Shown in pieces: positions 27,090 through 36,542 of a stretch of 64,000 nt of DNA. Origin of the DNA: Winogradskyella epiphytica (GTDB taxonomy: Bacteria > Bacteroidota > Bacteroidia > Flavobacteriales > Flavobacteriaceae); contig NZ_QJTD01000001.1 of NCBI RefSeq assembly GCF_003217215.1, positions 992,001 to 1,056,000 of the forward strand. Direction: 5' to 3'. Every line of letters starts with the position of its first letter. Within the stretch, counting starts at the first letter, position 1. The notes beneath the pieces are model-generated. The model made no database searches. It was not told where the DNA came from and was given only the letters and a program-made list of their open reading frames with translations. Made by a program: the position numbers and the translations under genes.

Positions 27090-30000
27090 CTAAACGTCAG
27101 AAAGTGCAGCCAATGCTTGTTTTACAGATTTTATTTTGTCGAAAGTTATAATTAAACGCAAACCATTTCGGGTTGGTTTTTCTTTCATCTTGCATTTGCC
27201 AGCATTCATTTGAACAAATTGCAATACTCTCGAAAAATCCTCACTTTGATAGAATCCACTATTCTGATCTTGGATAAAATAACCGACCATCTTACCTTGT
27301 TTCATAATCAGTTTTTCAATACCCATTTTGATGGCTAGCCACTTCAAACGAACACTGTCTAATAAATCTGAAACTTGAGTTGGTAATTCGCCAAATCGGT
27401 CAATAATTTCAGTTTCAAACTTGGTTAATTCCTCTTCAGTTTTAAGTTCGTTTAGCTTGGTATAAAGGTTTAATCGTTCGGTAATATTATTGATATAATC
27501 ATCTGGGAATAGCAGTTCAAAATCGGTATCTATGGTAATATCCTTGACATATTTTTTCGGCTTACCATCGTCTTTATATAAATCGGCAAATTCGGTTTCT
27601 TTTAATTCCTCTATGGCTTCATTCAATATTTTCTGATAAGTATCAAATCCAATATCATTAATAAATCCACTTTGTTCGCCGCCTAATAAATCTCCTGCAC
27701 CTCGAATTTCTAAATCCTTCATCGCAATATTGAATCCACTGCCTAATTCGGTAAATTGCTCTAAAGCTGTAATACGTTTACGGGCATCGGCGGTCATAGC
27801 AGAATATTCCGGAGTTATAAAATAACAGAAGGCTTTTTTGTTGCTTCTACCAACACGACCACGCATCTGATGTAAATCACTTAATCCAAAATTATTGGCA
27901 TTATTTATAAAAATAGTGTTGGCATTTGGTACGTCCAATCCACTTTCAACAATGGTGGTGCTGACTAATACATCAAATTCACCGTTCATAAAGGCAAGCA
28001 TTAATTCTTCGAGTTTTTTACCATCGAGTTGTCCGTGACCAATTCCAATTTTTGCGTCCGGAACCAAACGTTGAATCATTCCCGCAACTTCCTTAATATT
28101 TTCTATTCTATTGTGAATAAAATAAACCTGTCCACCACGTTGAATTTCATAACTAATAGCATCTCTAATGGTTTCTTCCCCAAAACGAATCACATGACTT
28201 TCAATAGGGTATCTGTTTGGTGGTGGTGTTGTAATCACCGATAAATCACGTGCGGCCATTAAACTAAACTGAAGTGTTCTCGGAATCGGTGTTGCTGTTA
28301 AGGTTAAAACATCTACATTTTCCCTAATAGTCTTTAATTTTTCTTTTACAGCGACACCAAATTTTTGTTCCTCATCGACAATGAGCAGACCTAAATTTTT
28401 GAATTTTACATTTTTATTGGCCAATTGATGAGTTCCAATTATAATATCAACGGTTCCTTTTTCAAGGCCTTCTAGAGTTTCGCGCTTTTCTTTCGCTGTT
28501 CTGAATCGGTTCACGTAATCTACAGTGACAGGGAAGTCTTTTAATCGCTCCGTAAATGTTCTATGATGCTGATAAGCTAATATGGTCGTTGGTACTAAAA
28601 CAGCGACTTGCTTACCGTTATCTACAGCTTTAAAAGCCGCTCTAATCGCTACTTCCGTTTTGCCAAAACCAACATCACCACAAATCAATCGATCCATAGG
28701 ACGTTCACTTTCCATATCTGCCTTTATATCTGCAGTAGACGTCATTTGATCTGGAGTATCCTCATAAATAAAAGAGGCTTCCAATTCTAATTGCATATGG
28801 CTATCTGGTGCGTATTGAAACCCTTTTTTTAGTTTTCGTTTTGCATACAGTTTTATGAGGTTGAATGCAATTTCCTTGACGCGAGACTTGGTTTTTTGTT
28901 TTAGGGTTTTCCATGCTTTACTTCCTAACTTATAAACCGTTGGTGGCTTTCCGTCTTTTCCGTTAAACTTGGTGATTTTATGTAAAGAGTGAATGCTGAG
29001 GTATAATATATCACGCTCACCATAAACTAACTTTATAGCTTCTTGTTTTTTACCTTCTACATCAATTTTTTGAAGACCACCGAATTTACCAATACCGTGA
29101 TCTATATGTGTCACGTAATCGCCAATTTCAAGGCTGGTTAATTCTTTTAAGGTGATGGCTTGCTTTTTAGCATAGCCATTTTTAAGATGGAATTTATGGT
29201 AACGATCAAATATTTGATGATCGGTGTAAACGGCAATATGATGCTCTGGATCTATAAAACCTTGGTATAATGAAAGGACAACGGTTTTATAATGAATTTC
29301 CTCTTGCTCAGCATCTTCAAAAATATCGTGAAAGCGTTTCGCTTGTTGCTCGCTTACGCAGGCGATATAATTGGTAATGCCATTCTTATGATTTTCATTC
29401 AAATCTTCAATTAACAAATTGAATTGTTTATTGAAGGCAGGCTGAGGTTGAGTATTAAACCTTATAATTTGACTATCATCACTTTTTGTTGAAGATGAAA
29501 AATAACTTTGAGTCCCAAATTCAACTAAAGAATAGTCTATAAACTCTCGCTTCAACATTTCAGAATTACAGAATAGTTCTTCAGGAGCAGCCCGTTTAAT
29601 ATCACTTGTTAAACCTCTAAAAGCCTCTTCTGCTTTTCCATAAAAATCATCAATCCTCGAAAACATTAATGAAGCATTCTTAGAGAAAACAACCGTTTTA
29701 TTTGAAATATATTTTAAAAAACTTTCGCGTTGTTCTGCAATGAGTTTATTCGCTACATTCGGAATAATACTCACTTTTTTTATACGTTCTGTTGAGAGCT
29801 GTGTTTCAACATCAAAAGTTCTAATACTATCTACTTCATCTCCAAAAAACTCAATTCTGTAGGGCTCATCATGTGAAAATGAAAATACATCTACAATCCC
29901 ACCTCTAACCGAAAAATCACCAGGTTCGGTAACAAAATCGACACGCTTAAATTTGTATTCGAATAATACCTCATTGACAAAATCGATGCTGAGTTCGTTG

Positions 30001-30443
30001 CCAACAGAGATTTTTAAAGTATTCTTTTCGAGTTCCTTTTTAGTGACCACCTTTTCAAAAAGGGCATCCGGATAAGTGACAATAATACAAGGTTTCTTAC
30101 GCGAATTAATTCGGTTTAAAACTTCGGCACGTAATAGTACATTGGCATTATTAGTCTCTTCGATTTGGTAAGGTCTGCGATAACTTCCTGGATAGAATAA
30201 CACATCTTTATCGTTGATGAGTTGTTCGAGATCATTAAGGTAATATGCCGCTTCTTCTTTATCGTCAAAAACTAATAAAAATGGTTTTTCGGCCGTTTTA
30301 AATGCTTCTGAAACCGCAATGGACAATGAAGAGCCAATTAAACCTTTTAAATGAACTTTCTGTTGAGATTGGGCAATAGCAGTTTGCAAACTTTGCAGTT
30401 GCGAAGTTTGTGCGAACGTTTGGGCAATAGATACTTTACTCAA
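27090..30443 (-). CDS. mfd: Transcription-repair coupling factor
   Basis: 1117 aa from a TTG at 30443. The frame runs on to 30539, but an exact -7 box (TATATTTG, 30463-30470) sits inside that extension, and the family normally begins near 'SKVSIAQTF'. Mfd removes stalled RNA polymerase and recruits UvrA. The UvrB-homology region, the RNA-polymerase-interacting domain ('GDYVTHIDHGIGKF'), the helicase motifs (Walker A 'CGDVGFGKTEVA', DEEQ box 'VDEEQKFGV', 'TATPIPRTL') and the TRCF C-terminal domain are all visible. No disruption was found. Confidence 0.95.
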   Translation of the reverse strand: MSKVSIAQTFAQTSQLQSLQTAIAQSQQKVHLKGLIGSSLSIAVSEAFKTAEKPFLLVFDDKEEAAYYLNDLEQLINDKDVLFYPGSYRRPYQIEETNNANVLLRAEVLNRINSRKKPCIIVTYPDALFEKVVTKKELEKNTLKISVGNELSIDFVNEVLFEYKFKRVDFVTEPGDFSVRGGIVDVFSFSHDEPYRIEFFGDEVDSIRTFDVETQLSTERIKKVSIIPNVANKLIAEQRESFLKYISNKTVVFSKNASLMFSRIDDFYGKAEEAFRGLTSDIKRAAPEELFCNSEMLKREFIDYSLVEFGTQSYFSSSTKSDDSQIIRFNTQPQPAFNKQFNLLIEDLNENHKNGITNYIACVSEQQAKRFHDIFEDAEQEEIHYKTVVLSLYQGFIDPEHHIAVYTDHQIFDRYHKFHLKNGYAKKQAITLKELTSLEIGDYVTHIDHGIGKFGGLQKIDVEGKKQEAIKLVYGERDILYLSIHSLHKITKFNGKDGKPPTVYKLGSKAWKTLKQKTKSRVKEIAFNLIKLYAKRKLKKGFQYAPDSHMQLELEASFIYEDTPDQMTSTADIKADMESERPMDRLICGDVGFGKTEVAIRAAFKAVDNGKQVAVLVPTTILAYQHHRTFTERLKDFPVTVDYVNRFRTAKEKRETLEGLEKGTVDIIIGTHQLANKNVKFKNLGLLIVDEEQKFGVAVKEKLKTIRENVDVLTLTATPIPRTLQFSLMAARDLSVITTPPPNRYPIESHVIRFGEETIRDAISYEIQRGGQVYFIHNRIENIKEVAGMIQRLVPDAKIGIGHGQLDGKKLEELMLAFMNGEFDVLVSTTIVESGLDVPNANTIFINNANNFGLSDLHQMRGRVGRSNKKAFCYFITPEYSAMTADARKRITALEQFTELGSGFNIAMKDLEIRGAGDLLGGEQSGFINDIGFDTYQKILNEAIEELKETEFADLYKDDGKPKKYVKDITIDTDFELLFPDDYINNITERLNLYTKLNELKTEEELTKFETEIIDRFGELPTQVSDLLDSVRLKWLAIKMGIEKLIMKQGKMVGYFIQDQNSGFYQSEDFSRVLQFVQMNAGKCKMKEKPTRNGLRLIITFDKIKSVKQALAALSDV

Positions 30444-30462
30444 GTTTCTTTGTTTGGAAGTG

Positions 30463-30470
30463 CAAATATA
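30463..30470 (-). promoter_or_regulatory. -7 box of mfd
   Basis: TATATTTG on the minus strand, 19 bp before the proposed TTG start, which supports that start. Confidence 0.6.
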
Positions 30471-30495
30471 AAATTTTTGAAGCGGACCATACTGA

Positions 30496-30522
30496 ATAAT
30501 TCTACGAATAGAATTATATTTG
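30496..30522 (+). promoter_or_regulatory. Perfect dyad overlapping the -7 box of the TerB-like gene
   Basis: ATAATTCTA (30496-30504), CGAA, TAGAATTAT (30509-30517). The right arm overlaps the exact plus-strand -7 box TATATTTG (30515-30522), 36 bp before the TerB ATG. The mfd promoter lies about 25 bp to the left. Candidate operator for one or both divergent genes. Confidence 0.55.
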
Positions 30523-30558
30523 TTCGGATTTAATAACAAGATACTTAAAAAAACATAT

Positions 30559-30990
30559 ATGTCATTTTCAAATTTATTTGATAGCGGATTTAAAAAACGT
30601 AACGAAGATCATTTTGCAGCAATCGTGAGAGTTGCAATGAGTGATGGTGTAATTTCGGAGAAAGAAAAAGCGTTTTTAGACCGTTTAGCGACCAGATTAG
30701 ATATTTCAGAAAGCGAATACAAAGAAATATTAAAGGACTATAAAAGTCATCCAATAAACCCTCCGGCATCGTACGACAAACGTTTAGAGCGTCTTTACGA
30801 TTTAGCGCGTATGGTTTGGGCTGATGATATCGAAGGACCAAATCAGCATTGGTTATTAGAGAAGCTGTGTGTTGGTTTAGGGTTTAACTCGGCCAATGTA
30901 AAGTATATCGCTGATAAGGCTTTATCCTTAGCTCATGATAAGGTAGATTTAGAAGCTTTTATTGATGGCATTAAGTCGATGAACGAGTAA
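30559..30990 (+). CDS. TerB-like tellurite resistance family protein
   Basis: 143 aa from the ATG at 30559. The frame extends to a TTG at 30520, but that lies inside the promoter box. The core 'HFAAIVRVAMSDGVISEKEKAFLDRLATRLDISESEYKEIL' is a TerB/TerB-like helical domain (COG3793 type), with acidic residues that in TerB bind calcium. Function in tellurite or membrane stress is a family label only. The gene is divergent from mfd and shares a short intergenic region with a perfect dyad. A strong terminator follows. Confidence 0.82.
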   Translation: MSFSNLFDSGFKKRNEDHFAAIVRVAMSDGVISEKEKAFLDRLATRLDISESEYKEILKDYKSHPINPPASYDKRLERLYDLARMVWADDIEGPNQHWLLEKLCVGLGFNSANVKYIADKALSLAHDKVDLEAFIDGIKSMNE

Positions 30991-31014
30991 CCGTTAGTAC
31001 GGCTTAAAAATATG

Positions 31015-31062
31015 AAGTGACCATAAATAACTAGTATTAGTTAAATTATGGTCACTTTTTTT
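31015..31062 (+). terminator. Terminator after the TerB-like gene
   Basis: An 11-bp stem AGTGACCATAA / TTATGGTCACT (31016-31026, 31046-31056) with an inner AACTA/TAGTT stem and seven T. Confidence 0.93.
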
Positions 31063-31075
31063 ATACAATTAAATG

Positions 31076-31132
31076 TTTCGGTTGTAGTCCGTGCAAGCCG
31101 ATTTAATGTTAGCGAACCATTTTAAACCGAAA
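31076..31132. repeat. 8-bp inverted repeat between TerB terminator and fbp
   Basis: TTTCGGTT (31076-31083) and AACCGAAA (31125-31132), enclosing 41 bp. It could be the fbp 3' end structure. No T run follows. Confidence 0.35.
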
Positions 31133-31137
31133 ATAAT

Positions 31138-32145
31138 TTATTGTTCGTTACGCATAAATTCTTCAGCTTTTTCCACCATATTTTTACTACCGCAAATAAA
31201 TGGAACTCTTTGGTGAAGCTCAGTAGGTTCAATATCTAAAATCCTTGTGAAACCATCGCTCGCCTTACCATTTGCTTGTTCTGCAATAAAAGCCATTGGA
31301 TTGCATTCGTATAATAAACGAAGTTTACCATTAGAACTTTTAGAACTCTTTGGATACATATAAATGCCTCCTTTGATCATATTTCTATGAAAATCTGAAA
31401 CTAAAGATCCAATATATCTACTTGTATAAGGTCGGTCGCCTTCTTCCTCTTGGCAGTATTTAATATACTTTTTAATACCTGCAGGGAAATGAATATAGTT
31501 TCCTTCGTTTACTGAATAGATATGACCATCTTCAGGAAACTGCATATCAGGATGTGATAAATAGAAAGTTCCAATTGCTGGGTTTAATGTAAATCCGTTA
31601 ACACCATGTCCAGTAGTATAAACAAGCATCGTTGAGGTTCCGTATACCACATAACCGGCTGCAACTTGTTGGTTTCCTTTTTGTAGAAAATCTTCTTTGG
31701 TTACAGGTGTTCCAATTGGCGTAATTCGTCGGTAGATAGAAAAAATAGTTCCAACTGAAACGTTCACATCAATATTAGAAGATCCATCTAAAGGATCTAT
31801 TAAAACGACATATTTATTGTTGTAATTTTCATCTTGACTATTAATTGCGATAAAGTCATCTTCTTCTTCACTCGCAATACCACAAACAATATTTCTTTTT
31901 GTCATGGTTTGTATAAACTTGTCGTTAGCGTATACATCTAATTTTTGTTGGTCTTCGCCTTGTACATTAACGTCTCCAGCGGTTCCAATAATATCTACTA
32001 GTCCTGCTTTGTTAACCTCGTGGTTGACAACTTTAGCAGCTAAACGAATTGAATTTATAAGACGGGAAAGTTCTCCAGAAGTGTATTTAAAAGAAGATTG
32101 ATTCTCAATTATAAATTCACCTAAGGTTTGATTTCTATTCGACAT
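31138..32145 (-). CDS. fbp: Class I fructose-1,6-bisphosphatase
   Basis: 335 aa from the ATG at 32145; a TTG-initiated extension to 32193 is unlikely because the family starts near '[12 protein letters not shown]'. The enzyme removes the 1-phosphate of fructose-1,6-bisphosphate in gluconeogenesis. The metal/phosphate site motif '[13 protein letters not shown]' is intact. Also visible are the acidic metal ligands in 'IASEEEDDF' and the substrate region '[24 protein letters not shown]'. Cytoplasmic, single gene, divergent from the GNAT gene. Confidence 0.95.
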   Translation of the reverse strand: MSNRNQTLGEFIIENQSSFKYTSGELSRLINSIRLAAKVVNHEVNKAGLVDIIGTAGDVNVQGEDQQKLDVYANDKFIQTMTKRNIVCGIASEEEDDFIAINSQDENYNNKYVVLIDPLDGSSNIDVNVSVGTIFSIYRRITPIGTPVTKEDFLQKGNQQVAAGYVVYGTSTMLVYTTGHGVNGFTLNPAIGTFYLSHPDMQFPEDGHIYSVNEGNYIHFPAGIKKYIKYCQEEEGDRPYTSRYIGSLVSDFHRNMIKGGIYMYPKSSKSSNGKLRLLYECNPMAFIAEQANGKASDGFTRILDIEPTELHQRVPFICGSKNMVEKAEEFMRNEQ

Positions 32146-32221
32146 GAAATGGGTTATTGATTTATAGCTCACAAATATCGTGATTTTTAACAAACTATAT
32201 CGTTTTCGAACTTGAAATAAA

Positions 32222-32253
32222 TTGTGGTGTGAAGTCAGTTTAGATTATATTTG
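32222..32253 (+). promoter_or_regulatory. Promoter of the GNAT gene
   Basis: TTG (32222-32224), 21-base spacer, exact -7 box TATATTTG (32246-32253), 23 bp before the ATG. The best-formed Bacteroidetes promoter in the window. Confidence 0.65.
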
Positions 32254-32276
32254 ACCTCTCTTTTTTTTTATAGATA

Positions 32277-32756
32277 ATGAACCAACCTCGATTAGCACAA
32301 AAGCAAGATGTACCGCGTATTTTAGAACTAATTCAAGAATTAGCCACCTTTGAAAAAGAAGCAGATGCTGTAGAATTAAGTGTTTCTCAGTTAGAAGAAG
32401 ATGGTTTTGGAGAACAACCAAAATTTACCTGTTTTGTTTTAGAGGTAGAAAATAAAATTGAAGGAATGGCGTTGGTTTACCCAAGGTATTCTACATGGAA
32501 AGGTGAAGTATTGCACTTAGAAGACTTAATTGTGAGTGAAGCTAAAAGAGGACAGGGTTTAGGAACAAAACTCTTAGACAAAGTTATACGTTATGCTAAA
32601 CAATTAGGTGTAAAGCGTGTGAGTTGGGAGGTCTTAGATTGGAATGACCCTGCCATAAAATTTTACGAAAGTAAAGGGGCAAACGTTATGAGAGATTGGG
32701 ACGTAGTGCAATTGGATGAACAAGGAATTGAGCATTATCTCAATAATATTAATTAA
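32277..32756 (+). CDS. GNAT family N-acetyltransferase
   Basis: A 159-aa single-domain acetyltransferase that uses acetyl-CoA. The acetyl-CoA loop is 'EAKRGQGLGTKLLDKVI' (residues about 88-104), preceded by 'HLEDLIV' and followed by 'WNDPAIKFYESKGA'. It resembles the diamine/thialysine acetyltransferase (SSAT-like) group, but the acceptor is not certain. An aspartate kinase gene follows on the same strand, with a palindrome in the 29-bp gap. Confidence 0.85.
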   Translation: MNQPRLAQKQDVPRILELIQELATFEKEADAVELSVSQLEEDGFGEQPKFTCFVLEVENKIEGMALVYPRYSTWKGEVLHLEDLIVSEAKRGQGLGTKLLDKVIRYAKQLGVKRVSWEVLDWNDPAIKFYESKGANVMRDWDVVQLDEQGIEHYLNNIN

Positions 32757-32761
32757 AACGA

Positions 32762-32779
32762 TTCCCGAATTTAAGGGAA
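32762..32779 (+). repeat. TTCCC-N8-GGGAA palindrome before the aspartate kinase gene
   Basis: TTCCC (32762-32766) and GGGAA (32775-32779), 6 nt before the ATG at 32786. Same layout as at 38468 and 55833. Confidence 0.6.
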
Positions 32780-32785
32780 ATGTGT

Positions 32786-34036
32786 ATGCGAGTTTATAAG
32801 TTTGGTGGAGCATCGGTTAAGGATGCTGAAGGCGTAAAGAATTTAGCTAAAGTATTACAAACTACAGGTTATACGAATACCTTAGTTGTGGTTTCTGCAA
32901 TGGGAAAAACCACGAACGCTATGGAGGTGGTGATTAAAAATTACTTTGATAATAAACCTGAATTACAAAGTGCAATTCATGAAGTTATTAAATACCACAA
33001 CCAAATTATATTGGATTTATTTGATAATGAAAACCACCAAGTTTTTAAAAAGGTAAAATTACTTTTCGATGAATTAAGTTTGTTTTTTAAGAGTAATAAG
33101 TCGCCAGATTATAATTATGTGTACGATCAAGTTATTGGATATGGTGAGTTAATTTCTTCTACTATTATAAGTCAGTATCTCAATGAAATTGGATTGAATA
33201 ATAATTGGTTAGATGTAAGAGAATTTATCAAAACAGATAATTATTACAGAAGAGCTAATGTAAATTGGGAGCAAACTCAAGAGCATATTTCATCGAAATT
33301 AGATGCTTCTGTATTAAATATTACTCAAGGGTTTTTAGCGAGTGATGCCAACAATTTTACAACAACCTTAGGTAGAGAAGGAAGTGATTATACGGCTGCA
33401 ATTTTTGCCTATTGCTTAAATGCTAATAGTGTGACGATTTGGAAAGATGTACCAGGCGTGCTCAATGCCGATCCACGCTATTTTGAAAATGCACAATTAC
33501 TACATCAAATATCCTATAGAGAAGCTATTGAATTAGCCTTTTACGGTGCTTCGGTTATTCACCCGAAAACACTTCAACCTTTGCAACAAAAAGAAATACC
33601 ATTATATGTAAAATCATTTTTAAATCCAGAAGGTGATGGTACGTGTGTGAGTAAGGTTAAGGAGCTAATTCCAGAGATTCCATGCTTTATTGTAAAGAAG
33701 AATCAAACTTTAATTTCACTATCTTCTTTAGATTTTTCTTATATCGTAGAGGAGAATATTAGCGAAATTTTTAGTTTATTGCATTTATATAAGATGAAAG
33801 TTGATGTCATTCAGAATTCAGCAATTAGTTTTTCTGTTTGTATTGATAACTTATATGATAATTTAGAGAAGTTACTTCAGCATTTAAGAGCGAAGTTTAG
33901 AGTTACCTATAACACTAATGTGAGTCTTTATACGATTAGACATTATAATACCGACGCAATTCAGGAGTTGGAGAAGGATAAGGCTGTGTTATTGAAACAA
34001 TTAACACAAGGAACAGTACAGATAGTCACTAAATAA
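32786..34036 (+). CDS. Aspartate kinase (monofunctional)
   Basis: 416 aa from ATG 32786, or 418 from ATG 32780; the family starts near 'VYKFGGASV', so the inner start is preferred. It phosphorylates aspartate in the lysine/threonine/methionine pathway. The kinase domain carries KFGGASV, 'TLGREGSDYTAAIFA' and 'WKDVPGVLNADPRY'. The C-terminus is ACT-like but divergent, so feedback control is uncertain. It is one of the short flavobacterial forms. The palindrome just upstream may affect its translation. Confidence 0.88.
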   Translation: MRVYKFGGASVKDAEGVKNLAKVLQTTGYTNTLVVVSAMGKTTNAMEVVIKNYFDNKPELQSAIHEVIKYHNQIILDLFDNENHQVFKKVKLLFDELSLFFKSNKSPDYNYVYDQVIGYGELISSTIISQYLNEIGLNNNWLDVREFIKTDNYYRRANVNWEQTQEHISSKLDASVLNITQGFLASDANNFTTTLGREGSDYTAAIFAYCLNANSVTIWKDVPGVLNADPRYFENAQLLHQISYREAIELAFYGASVIHPKTLQPLQQKEIPLYVKSFLNPEGDGTCVSKVKELIPEIPCFIVKKNQTLISLSSLDFSYIVEENISEIFSLLHLYKMKVDVIQNSAISFSVCIDNLYDNLEKLLQHLRAKFRVTYNTNVSLYTIRHYNTDAIQELEKDKAVLLKQLTQGTVQIVTK

Positions 34037-34056
34037 ATAGTTATTACATTTGCTTC

Positions 34057-35925
34057 ATGAGGAAAACGTCGGATAAGGGTTTAGTAACAGCTAAAGAAGT
34101 TGCAAAAGTTATTCATACAGATAAGTATGGGTTCTTAGGCACATTTTCTGGTTGGTTATTGATGAAGGTACTTAAAATAGATACCTTAAATAAATTTTAC
34201 GACCGTAATAAACACCTTAGTAATGTCGATTTCCTAGATGCTATATTAGATGAATTTCAGATTAAATTCGAAATTCCTGAAGAAGACATGAAGCGCCTTC
34301 CAAAAGAAGGCCCTTATATTACCATATCTAATCACCCACTTGGAGGAATAGACGGTATTTTATTGCTGAAGCTAATGTTAGAACAACGCAGTGATTTTAA
34401 AATCATTGCTAACTTTCTTTTACATCGAATTGAACCGTTAAAGCCTTATATCATGCCTGTTAATCCTTTTGAAAATCATAAGGATGCGAAAAGTAGTATA
34501 GCGGGTTTTAAAAATGCAATTAGACATTTGCGAGATGGCCATCCATTAGGCGTGTTTCCAGCAGGTGAAGTTTCTACGTATAGAGACGGAAAATTAGTAG
34601 TAGACAAAGAATGGGAAGTTGCTGCAATGAAATTAATTCAGAAAGCTGAAGTTCCTGTAGTGCCTATTTATTTTCATGCTAAGAACAGCCGCTTATTTTA
34701 CCGTCTCTCTAAATTAAGTGATACCCTAAGAACAGCAAAACTGCCTTCGGAACTATTGACTCAAAAAAGACGTGTAATTAAGGTAAGGGTGGGAAAACCA
34801 ATTACAGTTAAAGATCAGCAAGAACATGAAAGTCTTGACGATTTCACCTCCTTTTTAAGACGAAAAACCTATATGTTATCCAAAACTTTTGAGGATAAAC
34901 CGAAAATATTAGGCAATATTCAAAACCAACTAAAAGTTGCTAAACAACCTAAGCGAATTGTAACGCCTATTGCTCCAGAATTAATGATTGCTGAAGTAGA
35001 TAAGTTACGAGATGGCGATGGCAGGTTGTTAATTAGTAAAAATTACGAGGTCTTTTTAAGTGCACCGACTGAGATTCCTAATATACTAAGGGAAATAGGT
35101 AGACTTCGTGAAATTACGTTTAGAGAAGTTGGGGAAGGAACTAATGAGGCAATTGATTTAGATAAATTTGATACTTATTATCACCATATGTTTTTGTGGG
35201 ATAATGATAAAAAAATTATAGCTGGAGCTTATAGGATGGGACTAGGCTCTAAAATTTTCGAGCGCTTTGGAATCGATGGGTTCTATCTTCAGGATTTGTT
35301 TCGTTTTGAACCTGAGTTATACAAAATGATGAGTCAATCCATAGAAATGGGTCGTGCGTTCATCATTAAAGAATATCAGCAGAAACCAATGCCTTTATTC
35401 TTACTTTGGAAAGGTATTGTACATATCACATTACGTTATCCTGAGCATAAATATTTAATTGGAGGTGTGAGTATTAGTAATCAGTTTTCTAACTTTTCTA
35501 AAAGTTTGATGATTGAGTTTATGAAATCTCATTATTACGACCCTTATGTAGCGCAGTATGTACGACCTAAAAAGGAATTTAAGGTCAAGTTGAAAGATGC
35601 CGACAAAGACTTTGTTTTTGATGCTACTGAAGCCGATTTAAATAAGTTTGATAAGATTATAGACGAAGTTGAGCCAGGAGCATTACGATTGCCTGTATTA
35701 CTTAAGAAGTATATTAAACAAAATGCAAGACTTGTCGCCTTTAACGTAGATCCGTTATTTAATAATGCTGTTGATGGTTTAATGTATATCAAAATAGAAG
35801 ACCTTCCTGAAAGTACGGTAAGACCAGTAATGGAAGAGTTTCAAGAAGAATTAGAGCGCAAGTTTAATGATAACCACCAGGATAATCACGATGCGCCACA
35901 GGACAAAGAGAAAAACGAGAATTAA
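34057..35925 (+). CDS. Fused acyltransferase, OlsF-like (ornithine/glycine lipid synthesis)
   Basis: A 622-aa two-domain protein. Residues about 60-290 form a PlsC-type lysophospholipid acyltransferase: NHPLGGIDG with His93 and Asp99, and FPAGEVS as the second motif. Residues about 320-600 form a GNAT-related N-acyltransferase of the OlsB kind ('REITFREVGEGTNEAIDLDKFDTYYHHMFLWD', then 'IEMGRAFI'). In Flavobacterium and Serratia the fused protein OlsF makes ornithine lipid; in Bacteroides the split enzymes make glycine lipids. Which amino acid is used here is not shown. It follows the aspartate kinase by 20 bp. Confidence 0.82.
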   Translation: MRKTSDKGLVTAKEVAKVIHTDKYGFLGTFSGWLLMKVLKIDTLNKFYDRNKHLSNVDFLDAILDEFQIKFEIPEEDMKRLPKEGPYITISNHPLGGIDGILLLKLMLEQRSDFKIIANFLLHRIEPLKPYIMPVNPFENHKDAKSSIAGFKNAIRHLRDGHPLGVFPAGEVSTYRDGKLVVDKEWEVAAMKLIQKAEVPVVPIYFHAKNSRLFYRLSKLSDTLRTAKLPSELLTQKRRVIKVRVGKPITVKDQQEHESLDDFTSFLRRKTYMLSKTFEDKPKILGNIQNQLKVAKQPKRIVTPIAPELMIAEVDKLRDGDGRLLISKNYEVFLSAPTEIPNILREIGRLREITFREVGEGTNEAIDLDKFDTYYHHMFLWDNDKKIIAGAYRMGLGSKIFERFGIDGFYLQDLFRFEPELYKMMSQSIEMGRAFIIKEYQQKPMPLFLLWKGIVHITLRYPEHKYLIGGVSISNQFSNFSKSLMIEFMKSHYYDPYVAQYVRPKKEFKVKLKDADKDFVFDATEADLNKFDKIIDEVEPGALRLPVLLKKYIKQNARLVAFNVDPLFNNAVDGLMYIKIEDLPESTVRPVMEEFQEELERKFNDNHQDNHDAPQDKEKNEN

Positions 35926-35954
35926 TAAATTACCGCTCTCCTAGATTTATAATT

Positions 35955-35987
35955 AAAAAACCCAGAACGAAAGTTCTGGGTTTTTTT
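35955..35987. terminator. Two-way terminator between OlsF-like and the 35993 gene
   Basis: A 14-bp stem AAAAAACCCAGAAC / GTTCTGGGTTTTTT with GAAA loop, giving A and T runs on both sides of the convergent genes. Confidence 0.95.
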
Positions 35988-35992
35988 AATGT

Positions 35993-36472
35993 TTAAAGTC
36001 CTTTAAACCATTCTTGGAATTTGTCACCAAGAATGAACGTCGGTTTCATTTCGCCTCCTAAGGCACTCACTAAGCTCATTATCCAAGCGACAATTAGGAC
36101 AATAGCCACGATAAATCCAATAATAGGAATCCAACCCACTAAAAGACCAATTAAGCCTAAGCCTAACATTTGTCGAATGTAGAAGGAACCAAATTCTGAT
36201 TTGTTACTGCTGTTCATTATAAGCGCAATAATCCATCCAAATATGGTGATATGCGCAATGATAGCGACATTCTTTCCGTCACTTAAAACTTCTTTTGCAT
36301 CATTTTTAAACTCCGAAGCTTTCTCTTTGGCGTCTCGTCCAAACTCTTTAGCATCGTTGGAAAATTCATTAGTCTTCTGGCTAATTTTATCCCCAGTTTT
36401 TCTAGCTCCTTCTTTAGCGTCGTCTAAAATATCATTTAGATCGTCTCCTAAATCTTTATTCTCATTTGACAT
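35993..36472 (-). CDS. Membrane protein with N-terminal charged helical repeats (DUF4870/YtxH-like)
   Basis: 159 aa. Residues 1-70 are a hydrophilic amphipathic helix with repeats such as 'NDAKEFGRDAKEKASEF' and 'DAKE', like YtxH or LEA proteins. Residues 70-140 hold three membrane helices ('VAIIAHITIFGWIIALIM', 'MLGLGLIGLLVGWIPIIGF', 'IVAIVLIVAWIMSLVSAL'), like DUF4870. Inner-membrane location and a stress role are inferred. It is read convergently to the acyltransferase gene. Confidence 0.7.
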   Translation of the reverse strand: MSNENKDLGDDLNDILDDAKEGARKTGDKISQKTNEFSNDAKEFGRDAKEKASEFKNDAKEVLSDGKNVAIIAHITIFGWIIALIMNSSNKSEFGSFYIRQMLGLGLIGLLVGWIPIIGFIVAIVLIVAWIMSLVSALGGEMKPTFILGDKFQEWFKGL

Positions 36473-36542
36473 TGTAAATTATTTAATTGGTTAGTATTAT
36501 AAATTGATTACACGTCTAAATTTAGTAAAAAAAAGATTACAA

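Noticed and set aside
30444-30539. Longer mfd start at TTG 30539 and longer TerB start at TTG 30520
   Set aside because: Each would begin in or beyond an exact -7 promoter box and adds residues not typical of the family.
34045-34052. TACATTTG as promoter of the OlsF-like gene
   Set aside because: Only 4 bp before the ATG; would leave no leader. Probably chance in AT-rich DNA; the gene likely reads through from aspartate kinase.
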